Source: Paenibacillus planticolens (GTDB lineage: Bacteria; Bacillota; Bacilli; Paenibacillales; NBRC-103111). From it: DNA of 64,000 bases. Position 1 is the stretch's first letter. The number at the start of each line of letters is the position of its first letter. The notes under the pieces are model-generated. The model had not been told where the DNA came from. It saw nothing but the letters and a program-made list of their open reading frames with translations, and did no database searches. The translations under genes were made by a program, and so were the position numbers. Below, in pieces: positions 35,689-44,688 of the stretch. Location: assembly GCF_013141725.1 (NCBI RefSeq), contig NZ_WHNZ01000045.1, forward strand, positions 1-64,000. The letters run 5' to 3'.

Positions 35689-36679
35689 CCCCCTTTCGCA
35701 TCAAATAAAGAAAATAAGGGCCTCCAACCATCGCCATTACAATACCGGATGGAATTTCTAACGGAGCAAATGCGGTACGTCCAAGCGTGTCGGCGATAAG
35801 CAAAATAAGCGCGCCCATCACCAAACTTAGAGGCAGCATTTGCCGGTAATCCGATCCGATCAGCATCCTTGCGATATGCGGGACAACAAGTCCTACGAAA
35901 CCGACAAGACCGACAGATGAGACCGAGATTGCCGCCAAATAGACCGCAATGAATGAAAGCGTGACGCGGATGCGCGTCAGGTTCTGCCCCAAATTGTGAG
36001 CCGCTTGTTCACCCAGCCGCAAAATATTCGCCTGACGGATGCACAGGAACGCTGCAATCCAGCCGATGATCGAATACGGCAGGATCACGAGGACACCGCT
36101 CATCCCTTTACCGGAGAGACTCCCGTTCATCCATTGCAGCGCAGCCGGGAGCTTATCGCTGTACAAAATGGTCAGCAGGCCAATCCCCCCGCCAAAAACG
36201 GCATTCACAGCCACGCCTGATAAAATGACACGGATCGGCGCAAATCCGCTGCGGCGCTTCCAGGCCCAGATGTACACCATTGCTGCAGCGCCCGCTCCTC
36301 CGACGATAGCTGCCAAAGGAACCATGGAGGAATAGCTCGGCAAGACCAGGAGGATGAACAACACGGCAACCGCTGCGCCGCTAGATACCCCCGTAAGCCC
36401 CGGGTCTGCCAGGGGATTCTGCATGACCGCTTGGAGCAGTGCGCCTGACGCCGCCAGATTCGCCCCGATGAGCAGTGCAAGAAATACTCTGGGGATGCGA
36501 ATATCCCATAGAATCGTATGGTTCGCACTCTCCCCCTGGCCGATAAGGGTTAAGACCGTTTCTTGAAGGGTGAGGCGAACGCTGCCCAAACCGATTGAAA
36601 GCAGGGTAGCCACGAGTAGTAATAGACAGGCGACCCCAATCAATGTTGTTTTTCTTTGCTGCTTCCCAACCACTTGCAC
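35672..36679 (-). CDS. iron/heme ABC transporter permease (FecCD family)
   Basis: 335 residues with about ten membrane helices, the BtuC/FhuB fold. RIPRVFLALLIGANLAASGALLQAVMQNPLADP is represented by its key parts: IPRV, GANLAASG and QNPLADP. The C-terminal GLVVPHIARMLIGSDYR is the ATPase-contact signature. It is one permease gene and should function as a homodimer. It begins 9 bases after the binding-protein gene. Confidence 0.93.
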   Translation of the reverse strand: MQVVGKQQRKTTLIGVACLLLLVATLLSIGLGSVRLTLQETVLTLIGQGESANHTILWDIRIPRVFLALLIGANLAASGALLQAVMQNPLADPGLTGVSSGAAVAVLFILLVLPSYSSMVPLAAIVGGAGAAAMVYIWAWKRRSGFAPIRVILSGVAVNAVFGGGIGLLTILYSDKLPAALQWMNGSLSGKGMSGVLVILPYSIIGWIAAFLCIRQANILRLGEQAAHNLGQNLTRIRVTLSFIAVYLAAISVSSVGLVGFVGLVVPHIARMLIGSDYRQMLPLSLVMGALILLIADTLGRTAFAPLEIPSGIVMAMVGGPYFLYLMRKGDGARA

Positions 36680-36688
36680 TCCCCCGGT

Positions 36689-37684
36689 CTATTGGTACAG
36701 GACTTGCGATAACTCTTTATAAGCGGCAGGCGCATTCACAATGGATGCAATGCCGAATAAATTATAGTCGAGCGTTTTCATCTTCCCGTTTTTGAATGCG
36801 TTTAGCTTTTCCCAGGACCCGTTCTTCTTAACATCTTCTTCGAACTTCTTAGCCGCAGCTGCAGGGTCGCCATGCGCAACGATGAGAATGGCATCCGGAT
36901 TAGCAGCGACAATGCTTTCCATATTTACAGGAGCATAGGGCTCTTTCAGCTTCATGACGTCGCTCACCACATTGGAGGCGCCTAATTTCTTAGCAAGACT
37001 TCCTGCAAATGTATTCTCATTCATAAGCATGAGAGATTCGGCAGATCCGAACAGGAAAAGCACTTTCGGTGCCGTTTTCCCTTTGGCTGACTCTAGTGCA
37101 GCCGACTCTTCTTTAGCCACTTTATCCAAAAAAGCTGTTGCCTTGGACTCTTGTTTGAAAAGTTTGCCAAGCACGGTCGTTGATAATTTCAGCTCATCCA
37201 AGGAATCAACCGGTATGTAAGCAGAAGGCAAATTTGCAGGTTTAAACTGTTTCTCAAGATTATCTTTAATGGAAGCCGGTCCAAGAATGACATCTGGCGA
37301 TAGCTTCGCGATTTGCTCCAAATTAGGCTGATGGGAGGTCCCGATTCGAGCCACCTTGGCAAAGGCATCCGGCAGCTTGCTGCTCGAAGTTGGCACACCA
37401 ACCGGCTCCACACCGAGCTCATTCAAAATTTCAGTGATCGAAACGGAAATTGTCGCCACCTTTGCGGGTGTTTGGTTGTTGAATTGCGCCAAGATTTCGC
37501 TTACTTTCTTCTCATCCACAGTTGACTCGGCCACCGGCGCTTTCGTTGCCGCTGCCGTTGCAGCAGCTGCCGGTGCTGCAGATGCTTGCGGAGAAGCCAC
37601 ACTGGCAGATTGGGATTGACTGCATGCTGCCGTCAAAGCCGCCATAATGACAATGAGGCTAACTTTCATTGAAGCACTTTTCAT
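36689..37684 (-). CDS. iron/heme ABC transporter substrate-binding lipoprotein
   Basis: 331 residues. The signal peptide ends at a lipobox-like LTAAC (Cys21), then an Ala/Ser/Pro/Thr-rich linker to about residue 55. A class III binding-protein fold follows, with ISVSITEILNELGVEPVGVP, SPDVILGP and NPDAILIVAHGD. It resembles siderophore and IsdE-type heme receptors. It is the first gene of the operon and lies 18 bases after two Fur boxes, so iron should repress it. Confidence 0.9.
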   Translation of the reverse strand: MKSASMKVSLIVIMAALTAACSQSQSASVASPQASAAPAAAATAAATKAPVAESTVDEKKVSEILAQFNNQTPAKVATISVSITEILNELGVEPVGVPTSSSKLPDAFAKVARIGTSHQPNLEQIAKLSPDVILGPASIKDNLEKQFKPANLPSAYIPVDSLDELKLSTTVLGKLFKQESKATAFLDKVAKEESAALESAKGKTAPKVLFLFGSAESLMLMNENTFAGSLAKKLGASNVVSDVMKLKEPYAPVNMESIVAANPDAILIVAHGDPAAAAKKFEEDVKKNGSWEKLNAFKNGKMKTLDYNLFGIASIVNAPAAYKELSQVLYQ

Positions 37685-37701
37685 TCTGTTTCCCCTTTAA
37701 G

Positions 37702-37747
37702 TGATAATGGTTTTCATTATCATTATATTGATAATGAAAACCATTAT
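37702..37747 (-). promoter_or_regulatory. paired Fur boxes
   Basis: GATAATGGTTTTCATTATC (37702-37720) and its exact reverse complement (37729-37747) resemble the Fur box GATAATGATAATCATTATC. They are 27 bases apart centre to centre and lie just before the uptake operon. Confidence 0.93.
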
Positions 37748-37914
37748 CAATACTTAAATAAAATTTTGGCTGCACATTTTTTTATTGACCTTATTTTTAG
37801 CAAACTTTTGGCAAAGGTTTACAAAAATCTTGTTTTAATTTACAATTTTCTACAGGATCATTAAAATTTCGACACAAACCTACAGAAGGTAAATTTCGAT
37901 AGGGGCAATTAAGT

Positions 37915-39768
37915 ATGGATCTATTGATAAGCGAGAATCGCAGTCAGAGAAATACGATTGCTTTGCGGTTAATGCTTTTTAATTTCACGATATTAATGAC
38001 GGTCTTCTCTTTTGCATACCTCAAACTTGGGTTATCTGCTCCCCATTATTGGTATATGTTTACGGCCAATATGCTGAGTCTATCCGTCTACATCATATGT
38101 TATTGCTACCGCAAGGATTCAGGCTGGATCGGCTATATTCCTATTTTCGGACAGTTTCTAAACACGATGTTGATTATGCTTTTCACACCTGCTGTCACGA
38201 ATACATTCAGCAGTGTTTACATTGTCGTTATAGCAACCGTTTTTATGCGTAGAAAGGTGATTTATATCGCCATTTCGCTTGCTTTGGCAGCGAATGCTTA
38301 CTTTTTTTTATTTGTACAAGCCGAAAGGCTGGCATTATCCACTCACATGCTTATAGGCACCCTAATGTGGTCGCTGATGATTATTTTCAGCTTGCTCATG
38401 GTGTCCAGCAGCAATAGGAAGCTCATGGCGCGCTTCTTCACATTACAGAAGGAAACGCTGGATAAAGCCGAACAAGTCAAGCTCCTGGCTACCACTGATA
38501 CGTTGACTCTTCTTCCCAATCGGTTCTCGGCTTATGAACATCTAGAAAATGCGATCCAGAAAGCTTCAAGCTCCGACGGCCGGATCTGTGTGATTTGGGT
38601 CAATGTCGATAACTTCCAAATGATCAATGATTCTCTTGGGTATGCCACAGGCGATCAATACCTGCGATGTTTTGCGCGTAAAATGGTACATGCGCTTACT
38701 CCCGGCATACACATTTCCCGTTCAGGAGGAGACGAGTTTAACCTCATTTTGGATGTTGGCAGCAACGATTCGGACTTTAGGAGCACTGTTCTTTCGATTT
38801 GGGAAGCCTGCCAATCTCCTTTTCAGGTAGCCGGCGTTTCTTATCCGCTCAAAGCAAGTATGGGAGTCGCTTTGTTTCCGGATCATGGCCATACTGCCGA
38901 GCAGCTGCTCAAATGCGCCGATGTCGCTATGCGTAAAGCAAAAACCGGCGGAAAGCATCAGTTCCGTATTTTCGATGAAACGATGCAATTAAATCTGCTT
39001 CATAGACGTAAGTTGGAGGATGCGCTGCAAGGGGCTCTTGCGCAAAATCAATTCACTCTGCATTTTCAGAAACAAGTTCATGTGCCAAGCGGAGAGGTTA
39101 AAGGATACGAGGCTTTGCTGCGCTGGCAGCAGCCGGACGGGCTATATATTCCCCCTGCGGAATGGATTCAGCTGGCCGAAGAGACCGGGCTCATCGTGCC
39201 CATCGGCTACTGGGTGCTGCAAACGGCCTGTCGAACGGCCAAAAAGTGGCAGGACGCCTCGCAGACGTTTTTTACAATATCCGTTAATATTTCTGCCCTT
39301 CAGTTAATGCAGCATGATTTTGCGGATCAAGTGCTGGTCATCATAGCCGAGACTGGGCTCGACCCCCGCCACCTGGTGCTGGAGCTCACCGAGACCCTGC
39401 TCATTCAATCCATTGAAACCTCAACCAACCACTTAAACTTCCTTCGGGATAAAGGTGTGCGAATCGCGCTCGATGACTTTGGAAAAGGCTTTTCTTCCCT
39501 AAGCTATATCAAGCAACTGCCTGTGGACATTATTAAAATTGATAAATCCTTCATTGATCATATTGACGATTGCTCCGAGGACAGGGTGATCATGGAATCC
39601 ATCGTCTCGCTCGTTCAGCGAATTCATAAAGAGGTTGTCGCCGAAGGGGTCGAGAAGCAAGAGCAGCTTCATATTTTGCAAGCGATCGGTTGCGATTTTG
39701 TGCAAGGGTACTATTTCAGTAAACCGCTGCCCGAGCATCAGGCTTTCCATGCACTCGTTCAAGCCTAG
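37915..39768 (+). CDS. membrane GGDEF-EAL protein (c-di-GMP turnover)
   Basis: 617 residues. The N-terminal 165 residues form five or six membrane helices without a recognised sensor motif. The GGDEF domain (about 190-355) keeps GGDEF at 271-275 and Asp232, but the family FK is FQ and GH is GY. I see no RxxD inhibitory site. The EAL domain (about 365-610) keeps E399-A-L, NISALQ, LTETLL, DDFGKGFSSL, KIDKSFI and EGVE, so it looks active. It could make, degrade or only sense c-di-GMP. A weak AGGGG precedes the start. Confidence 0.93.
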   Translation: MDLLISENRSQRNTIALRLMLFNFTILMTVFSFAYLKLGLSAPHYWYMFTANMLSLSVYIICYCYRKDSGWIGYIPIFGQFLNTMLIMLFTPAVTNTFSSVYIVVIATVFMRRKVIYIAISLALAANAYFFLFVQAERLALSTHMLIGTLMWSLMIIFSLLMVSSSNRKLMARFFTLQKETLDKAEQVKLLATTDTLTLLPNRFSAYEHLENAIQKASSSDGRICVIWVNVDNFQMINDSLGYATGDQYLRCFARKMVHALTPGIHISRSGGDEFNLILDVGSNDSDFRSTVLSIWEACQSPFQVAGVSYPLKASMGVALFPDHGHTAEQLLKCADVAMRKAKTGGKHQFRIFDETMQLNLLHRRKLEDALQGALAQNQFTLHFQKQVHVPSGEVKGYEALLRWQQPDGLYIPPAEWIQLAEETGLIVPIGYWVLQTACRTAKKWQDASQTFFTISVNISALQLMQHDFADQVLVIIAETGLDPRHLVLELTETLLIQSIETSTNHLNFLRDKGVRIALDDFGKGFSSLSYIKQLPVDIIKIDKSFIDHIDDCSEDRVIMESIVSLVQRIHKEVVAEGVEKQEQLHILQAIGCDFVQGYYFSKPLPEHQAFHALVQA

Positions 39769-39772
39769 TATG

Positions 39773-39803
39773 AAAAGACCGCTCCCGGTATGGGGCGGTC
39801 TTT
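39773..39803. terminator. bidirectional terminator between the GGDEF-EAL gene and cysK
   Basis: AAAGACCGC and GGCGGTCTTT pair around a short loop between the two converging genes. Confidence 0.85.
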
Positions 39804-39831
39804 CGCTTATATTATGAAAATGACTCTTCAA

Positions 39832-40764
39832 TTACTCGTCGAACAGTGCTGTAGACAAATAGCGCTCGCCGGTATCCGGCAGGATGACCACAATGTTCTT
39901 TCCTTTGTTTTCCGGCCGTCTGGCGATTTCCGTCGCTGCGAATGCGGCTGCTCCGGATGAGATGCCGACCAGCAGCCCCTCCGTCTTGGCCAGCGTGCGG
40001 GCCGTCGCAAACGCATCCTCATCGGATACGCTCAAGATTTCATCGACAACGGAACGATCGAAATTGTCCGGCACGAAGCCGGCGCCAATGCCCTGAATCT
40101 GGTGAGCGCCACGGCGGCCGCCCAGCAGCACGGGTGAATGGGATGGCTCTACGGCAACGACTTTCACGGATGGATTTCTTTCCTTCAAAATGCTCCCTAC
40201 CCCTGTAATCGTCCCGCCTGATCCCACACCTGCAACGAAAATATCGACTTGCCCTTCCGTATCCCGCCATATTTCCTCTGCCGTCGTCTTTCTGTGTACC
40301 TCTGGATTGGCAGGATTGCTGAATTGCTGCGGAATGTAGGAGTTCGGCAGCTCAGCCGCCAGTTCCTCCGCTTTCTTCATCGCCCCCAACATCCCCTCCG
40401 AGGCAGGCGTAAGCACGACTTCCGCGCCCAGCACTTTTAACAACTTCATTCGCTCTATACTGAACGATTCCGGAATCGTAATGATTAGGCGATACCCCAA
40501 TGCCGCAGCAGCAAAGGCAAGACCAATCCCTGTATTTCCGCTGGTTGGCTCTATGATAACAGTGTCCGGATTTATTTTGCCGGCTTTCTCCGCTTCTTTG
40601 ATCATGGCGAAACCGATACGATCTTTGACACTTCCAGCCGGGTTAAAGTACTCCAACTTCGCCAATATTTTAGCTTCAACACTCTGCTGTTTATTGTAAT
40701 TCCAGAGCTCTAATAGCGGCGTATTGCCGATTAGCTCTGTCAAATTCGTATAAATGGTCGCCAT
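39832..40764 (-). CDS. cysK: cysteine synthase A
   Basis: 310 residues. K47 in PAGSVKDRIG binds PLP, PTSGNTGIGLAF is the substrate loop, and GVGSGGTITGVG is the phosphate-binding loop. It makes cysteine from O-acetylserine and sulfide. The C-terminus (ERYLSTALFDE) matches CysK rather than cystathionine beta-synthase. No T-box or S-box leader is visible in the 80 bases upstream. Confidence 0.95.
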   Translation of the reverse strand: MATIYTNLTELIGNTPLLELWNYNKQQSVEAKILAKLEYFNPAGSVKDRIGFAMIKEAEKAGKINPDTVIIEPTSGNTGIGLAFAAAALGYRLIITIPESFSIERMKLLKVLGAEVVLTPASEGMLGAMKKAEELAAELPNSYIPQQFSNPANPEVHRKTTAEEIWRDTEGQVDIFVAGVGSGGTITGVGSILKERNPSVKVVAVEPSHSPVLLGGRRGAHQIQGIGAGFVPDNFDRSVVDEILSVSDEDAFATARTLAKTEGLLVGISSGAAAFAATEIARRPENKGKNIVVILPDTGERYLSTALFDE

Positions 40765-40919
40765 CTCGTATGACCTCGCCTTCTTTTATATTAAACCCAT
40801 GAACTTACTCGGATAATAAAAGTATAGCTTGTAGAGGTTCAGAAATGAAATCAATAATACTGATGGCGGAGCAAGGTATTTTCTTATATATCGGCGATTT
40901 GGTATACTGGTGTAGACGA

Positions 40920-40964
40920 AGAACGTCCTTTCGCCTTGTGGCGCGAGGGCGTTTTTTTTATTTT
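40920..40964 (+). terminator. hairpin with T tract upstream of the nuclease-like gene
   Basis: AACGTCCTTTCGCC pairs with GGCGCGAGGGCGTT with some mismatches, then eight T. A possible -10, TATACT, lies about 15 bases upstream. The hairpin ends about 20 bases before the next gene, so it could attenuate it. Confidence 0.7.
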
Positions 40965-40982
40965 CACAGGGAGGTTGAAGGA

Positions 40983-41645
40983 ATGGATTTTGAAAGTTTA
41001 CATGCATCGTTTATCACGGGCCATGCAGCACTTCGGAGCGGTGAGCGAAAGGGGCGGCTGCTCAGGGGACATGCGTATGCGGAGAAACTTTTTCTCCAGC
41101 AAGTGTGGGTGCCGCTGTTCGGGCATTTCGACAATTTGCACCCCGAATATGAAATCTATGATTGGAACCGTAAATCCCAATTTCTCGATTTCGCTTACCT
41201 CACGCCCTTTGGGAAATTTGGCATTGAATGCGACGGCTTTCAGAGCCATGTCAAGGATATGGATCGCGAAAAGTTCAGCTACGCGCTGAATCGTGAAAAT
41301 TTTCTAATTGCTATGGGCTGGAAAATGGTGCATTTCTCATTTGACGATATCCAAAGCCGTCCCGAGGTATGCCGGATGCTTCTGCAAATGGTTATTGGAC
41401 CTCAGATGATCAGGAATGATGCCGCTGTTCTACTGTCTATCATGGAGAAAGAAGTGCTGCGGCTGGCTTGGATGCATGGCCGATCGATTCGCCCCCGGGA
41501 TGTCATCGACCATTATGGAGTCGATTTCCGCACTGCCCGCAAGTGGCTTCGCGCTTTGGTGGAGAAGGGCTGCCTGTCCCCCGGATCTCGGGGGAATGGC
41601 GTTCGCTTTTATGAGCTGAAGGAAGGATCGTGGGAGCATCTTTGA
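40983..41645 (+). CDS. PD-(D/E)XK-like nuclease with C-terminal helix-turn-helix
   Basis: 220 residues. FLDFAYLTPFGKFGIECDGFQSH carries the D...ExD pattern of DUF559/Vsr-type nuclease folds, shown by D in FLDFAY and E-C-D in GIECDG, and GWKMVHFSFDDI continues the fold. The last 70 residues look like a winged helix (RDVIDHYGVDFRTARKWLRALVEKG). The role is not known and may be DNA repair or restriction. GGGAGG fixes the start at 40983. The gene stands alone. Confidence 0.7.
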   Translation: MDFESLHASFITGHAALRSGERKGRLLRGHAYAEKLFLQQVWVPLFGHFDNLHPEYEIYDWNRKSQFLDFAYLTPFGKFGIECDGFQSHVKDMDREKFSYALNRENFLIAMGWKMVHFSFDDIQSRPEVCRMLLQMVIGPQMIRNDAAVLLSIMEKEVLRLAWMHGRSIRPRDVIDHYGVDFRTARKWLRALVEKGCLSPGSRGNGVRFYELKEGSWEHL

Positions 41646-41716
41646 CGCAGAATCCAGCGGGGATGGAGCGCGCGGAGCGAGACCGAGGCGCGTGGCGCGA
41701 GCTGACCCCGACGGGC

Positions 41717-41906
41717 GTTACATTGGATAAAATCCAATGTAACTGGCTCAAAAGCTGCCAAACCGCTGCTTTCATTGGATGAAATCCAAGGAAGTGCTCT
41801 GAATTAGGGGTAAAAGCGGCTATTTCAGAGGCTCCTATTGGAAATCGTCCAATGAGATTGCCTTTTTAAGGCTGAAAGAGCAGCTTGCATTGGATTTCGT
41901 CCAATA
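41717..41906. repeat. four-unit inverted-repeat element, CATTGGAT class
   Basis: Four palindromes are centred at 41730, 41782, 41845 and 41897, spacings 52, 63 and 52. The first is perfect: a 12-bp arm GTTACATTGGAT around AAA. The others are CATTGGAT-type with 3-7-base loops. The left half resembles the reverse complement of the right half, including an inner CTCTGAA/TTTCAGAG pair. It fills most of the gap 41646-42030. Confidence 0.9.
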
Positions 41907-42030
41907 AAGAGAGGACGGGGTGGCCCAGGTCCAGCTTAATCGACTCCCCTCTCCATCCACATGCCCTCCAAGTCCAACTTATGATACACTATAACGAGAA
42001 ATCATGTGAACGTAAGGAGAATATGGACGA

Positions 42031-42801
42031 ATGAAACTGGTATCGTGGAATGTGAACGGGTTGCGAGCATGCGTGAATAAAGGCTTTCTGGGCTATGTCG
42101 AAGAGACGGGAGCCGATATCATCTGTGTGCAGGAGACGAAATTGCAAGAGGGACAAATCAACCTCGAGCTGGGCGATAACTACAAGCAATACTGGAATTA
42201 TGCCGTCAAAAAAGGCTACTCCGGCACCGCCGTTTTTACGAAAATCGAGCCCCTTTCCGTCCGGTACGGCATGGAGGAAGATGAAGAGCCCGAAGGCCGG
42301 ATCATCACGCTCGAGTTTGAGGACTTTTATCTGGTGACGGTGTATACGCCGAATGCCAAACGCGACCTTTCCAGGCTGGACTACCGGCTGGAATGGGAGG
42401 ATCGCTTTCGCAGCTACCTTCGGCAGTTGGATGCGAAAAAGCCGGTTATCGCCTGCGGCGATCTAAATGTCGCTCATCAGGAGATCGACCTGAAAAATGC
42501 CAAAGGCAACCACAACAACTCCGGTTTCACCCTGGAAGAGCGCGGGAAAATGACCGAACTGCTGGAAGCCGGCTTCCTCGATACGTTCCGGCATCTTTAC
42601 CCCGACCGCACCGATGTGTACAGTTGGTGGTCGAATATGCCCGGTGTGCGCGCAAGGAATGTCGGATGGCGAATCGACTATTTTATCGCTTCTGCGAGGC
42701 TGAGTCCGAACATCGTCAGTGCTGACATCGACTGCGATACAATGGGCAGCGATCACTGTCCCGTTCGTTTGGAAGTGGATTTCAACCGGGGAGAAGACTA
42801 G
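42031..42801 (+). CDS. exoA: exodeoxyribonuclease III (AP endonuclease)
   Basis: 256 residues with exonuclease III landmarks: MKLVSWNVNGLRAC, CVQETKLQ (metal-binding Glu), a catalytic GDLNVAHQEIDL, and the C-terminal GWRIDYF and GSDHCPV (catalytic Asp-His). It cuts DNA at abasic sites and trims blocked 3' ends in base excision repair. AAGGAGAA precedes the start. Confidence 0.96.
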   Translation: MKLVSWNVNGLRACVNKGFLGYVEETGADIICVQETKLQEGQINLELGDNYKQYWNYAVKKGYSGTAVFTKIEPLSVRYGMEEDEEPEGRIITLEFEDFYLVTVYTPNAKRDLSRLDYRLEWEDRFRSYLRQLDAKKPVIACGDLNVAHQEIDLKNAKGNHNNSGFTLEERGKMTELLEAGFLDTFRHLYPDRTDVYSWWSNMPGVRARNVGWRIDYFIASARLSPNIVSADIDCDTMGSDHCPVRLEVDFNRGED

Positions 42802-42837
42802 ATCCTTCTCTCGGGGGCTCATCTAAGTTGAAACAAA

Positions 42838-42868
42838 CAAAAAGCTCTTCAACCATTGGCTGAAGAGC
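42838..42868 (-). terminator. terminator after the TPM-like gene
   Basis: On the minus strand GCTCTTCA and TGAAGAGC pair around GCCAATGGT, followed by a T run. The plus reading could also serve exoA. Confidence 0.75.
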
Positions 42869-42876
42869 GCTCCATT

Positions 42877-44004
42877 TTAATAGTCATATGTCATTCTTCT
42901 TCGTTGACGGAAATAAGTCCTGATGCATCTGTACATATAAAATATGAGCAGAGACATTTCAAGTCCCCATATGATATAGGTCGACGTTTCGCTAAGTTCG
43001 ATTTGCAAATAGTCAAAATCCGCAAACTGTTTTCGCACAAACTGGTCAGCCACCATCTGCGCCACATGATCGACAATCGGCACGAAGTCGCTGCCGTAGC
43101 CTTGTGCAGTCATATAATCCTGAACCTCGAGCTTGAGCATATCGACTTCACTCCATGAGAAGGCATGCACCCACCTCATCGATCCGTCCGCAGCCGGGCT
43201 AAAGCTCACGACGAAATCGTTCTTGTTGCCGTTCTGCCATTTATCCTGCAGGGCGTAACCATATTCTTGCGGCATGTCAGTCCCCATATTCACAAAAATC
43301 AGGTTCACCTGCTTCCACGACTTGGTCTCTCCGGGATGATCCGGGTCGGGCACCGCTTTGTTCAGCTCGGTATTCCAGGCTGCCAGCGCCTCCAAAGCTT
43401 TCCTCTTGTTGGGCACAGCACCCACAATTCTGTCGACATGAAGGACCTCCGAGACGAAGCCCGGGTATTCCGGAAGTTCGGGATAATCCTTCAAATCAAT
43501 GTCGCTATGCTTAAAAAGGCTGTAAGAACCCCTCACCTTATTCACATACAAATGTGTGGAAGCCGAAGGCGTTCCCAGCGGAAACAATTTGGCCAGCTCA
43601 GCTGTGCTATTCGGGTAACGATCCGTAAACCGGGTCCTCCCGTCCATGGACTCGTTCACCTCGAACCATCCGTTATCCGAGGTTTTTATTTTGTTCTGAG
43701 CATCGTGGTGCTTGTAGTGCCCCGGCTCTTTGGTGCAGCTTTTGCGGCCATTGCTGTCCGTCGAGCATTCCTCGCTGCCTGCGATCCACTCGTCCCACTC
43801 CTCTTTGTGCTGCCAGTCCGTAACGGCCCCCGACCAAACCTCCGTATCGACCGTCCGCAGAAAAAAATCACTGACTGTCACACCCGCGAAAAGGATGACG
43901 GCCAATACCGATACCAGCACATATCGCCACCACTTGCGGCTTGTCACAAGCTCCATAGCGAAACCAACCACCAGTACAAGAAACAACGCCGCCCAATACG
44001 CCAT
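42877..44004 (-). CDS. membrane protein, possible TPM-domain protein
   Basis: 375 residues. Two membrane helices lie at the N-terminus (residues 3-45), then an extracytoplasmic domain and a C-terminal helix (IIWGLEMSLLIFYMYRC) with a basic tail. The segment about 240-335 (VNLIFVNMGTDMPQEYGYAL, DKWQNGNKNDFVVSFSP) resembles TPM domains, but this is a pattern match only. It follows the LemA-like gene by 3 bases. LemA and TPM genes often pair in bacteria, which supports the call. Confidence 0.6.
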   Translation of the reverse strand: MAYWAALFLVLVVGFAMELVTSRKWWRYVLVSVLAVILFAGVTVSDFFLRTVDTEVWSGAVTDWQHKEEWDEWIAGSEECSTDSNGRKSCTKEPGHYKHHDAQNKIKTSDNGWFEVNESMDGRTRFTDRYPNSTAELAKLFPLGTPSASTHLYVNKVRGSYSLFKHSDIDLKDYPELPEYPGFVSEVLHVDRIVGAVPNKRKALEALAAWNTELNKAVPDPDHPGETKSWKQVNLIFVNMGTDMPQEYGYALQDKWQNGNKNDFVVSFSPAADGSMRWVHAFSWSEVDMLKLEVQDYMTAQGYGSDFVPIVDHVAQMVADQFVRKQFADFDYLQIELSETSTYIIWGLEMSLLIFYMYRCIRTYFRQRRRMTYDY

Positions 44005-44007
44005 CTG

Positions 44008-44562
44008 CTACCTCAGCTTCACTTCGTTGTCTTTGCCCGTTTGATAAGCGTCACTCGTACGGTCCGAAGTAATGATATATTTCTCTGCATCCAGCGTCTG
44101 AAAATGGAAAATCGCATTCATCAGCACGTGCTTCCGAATATGCGTGTTATATTCCCGAACCTGATCAGCAATTTTCTTTTGATTCCGGTCGAACTCTGTA
44201 CGTGCCGCAGAAATTTCATTTTGGAGCTTGGTATAAAGATCTTTGCTCATATTCGGATTTTGTTCTTGCACCACTTTAAAAAGCAACTGTGTATCCGTGT
44301 AACGGCCGGCGATGAGGTCGGTGTACACTTTCTTGATATCATCGGCTTGCATATCAGTAACTTGCGCCATCTCTTTGAACCGTTTCCACATGTTGTCGTA
44401 ATTGGATTTATTCGCGACGTGCTGCGATTTGATTTGCTCATCCAGCGCAATCGCCGTCCCCCGTTGCCCCCATACAACAGCCGCCGTGATGATCGCAATC
44501 AAGACCAGTAAACCAATGAAGCCCAGGCAACCCACCGCGAAAATCCCACTCTTGTTTCTCAT
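44008..44562 (-). CDS. LemA-like membrane-anchored helical protein
   Basis: 184 residues with one N-terminal membrane helix (GCLGFIGLLVLIAIITAAVVW) and a long all-helical remainder rich in charged and Gln residues. The sequence NKSNYDNMWKRFKEMAQV is similar to the start of the LemA helical bundle. The function of LemA proteins is unclear. AGAGGGG sets the start at 44562. It is the first gene of a two-gene operon with the TPM-like protein. Confidence 0.62.
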   Translation of the reverse strand: MRNKSGIFAVGCLGFIGLLVLIAIITAAVVWGQRGTAIALDEQIKSQHVANKSNYDNMWKRFKEMAQVTDMQADDIKKVYTDLIAGRYTDTQLLFKVVQEQNPNMSKDLYTKLQNEISAARTEFDRNQKKIADQVREYNTHIRKHVLMNAIFHFQTLDAEKYIITSDRTSDAYQTGKDNEVKLR

Positions 44563-44688
44563 GCTCGAACCCCTCTGCATATGATTTCCATTGTTTCTAT
44601 CATTCTAGCATATCGGGATAGCAGATTAGGTCAAGTTTTTACAAAATTTTCGCGGTTTCCGCCAGTTCCTGCAACTACGACTCTATTG

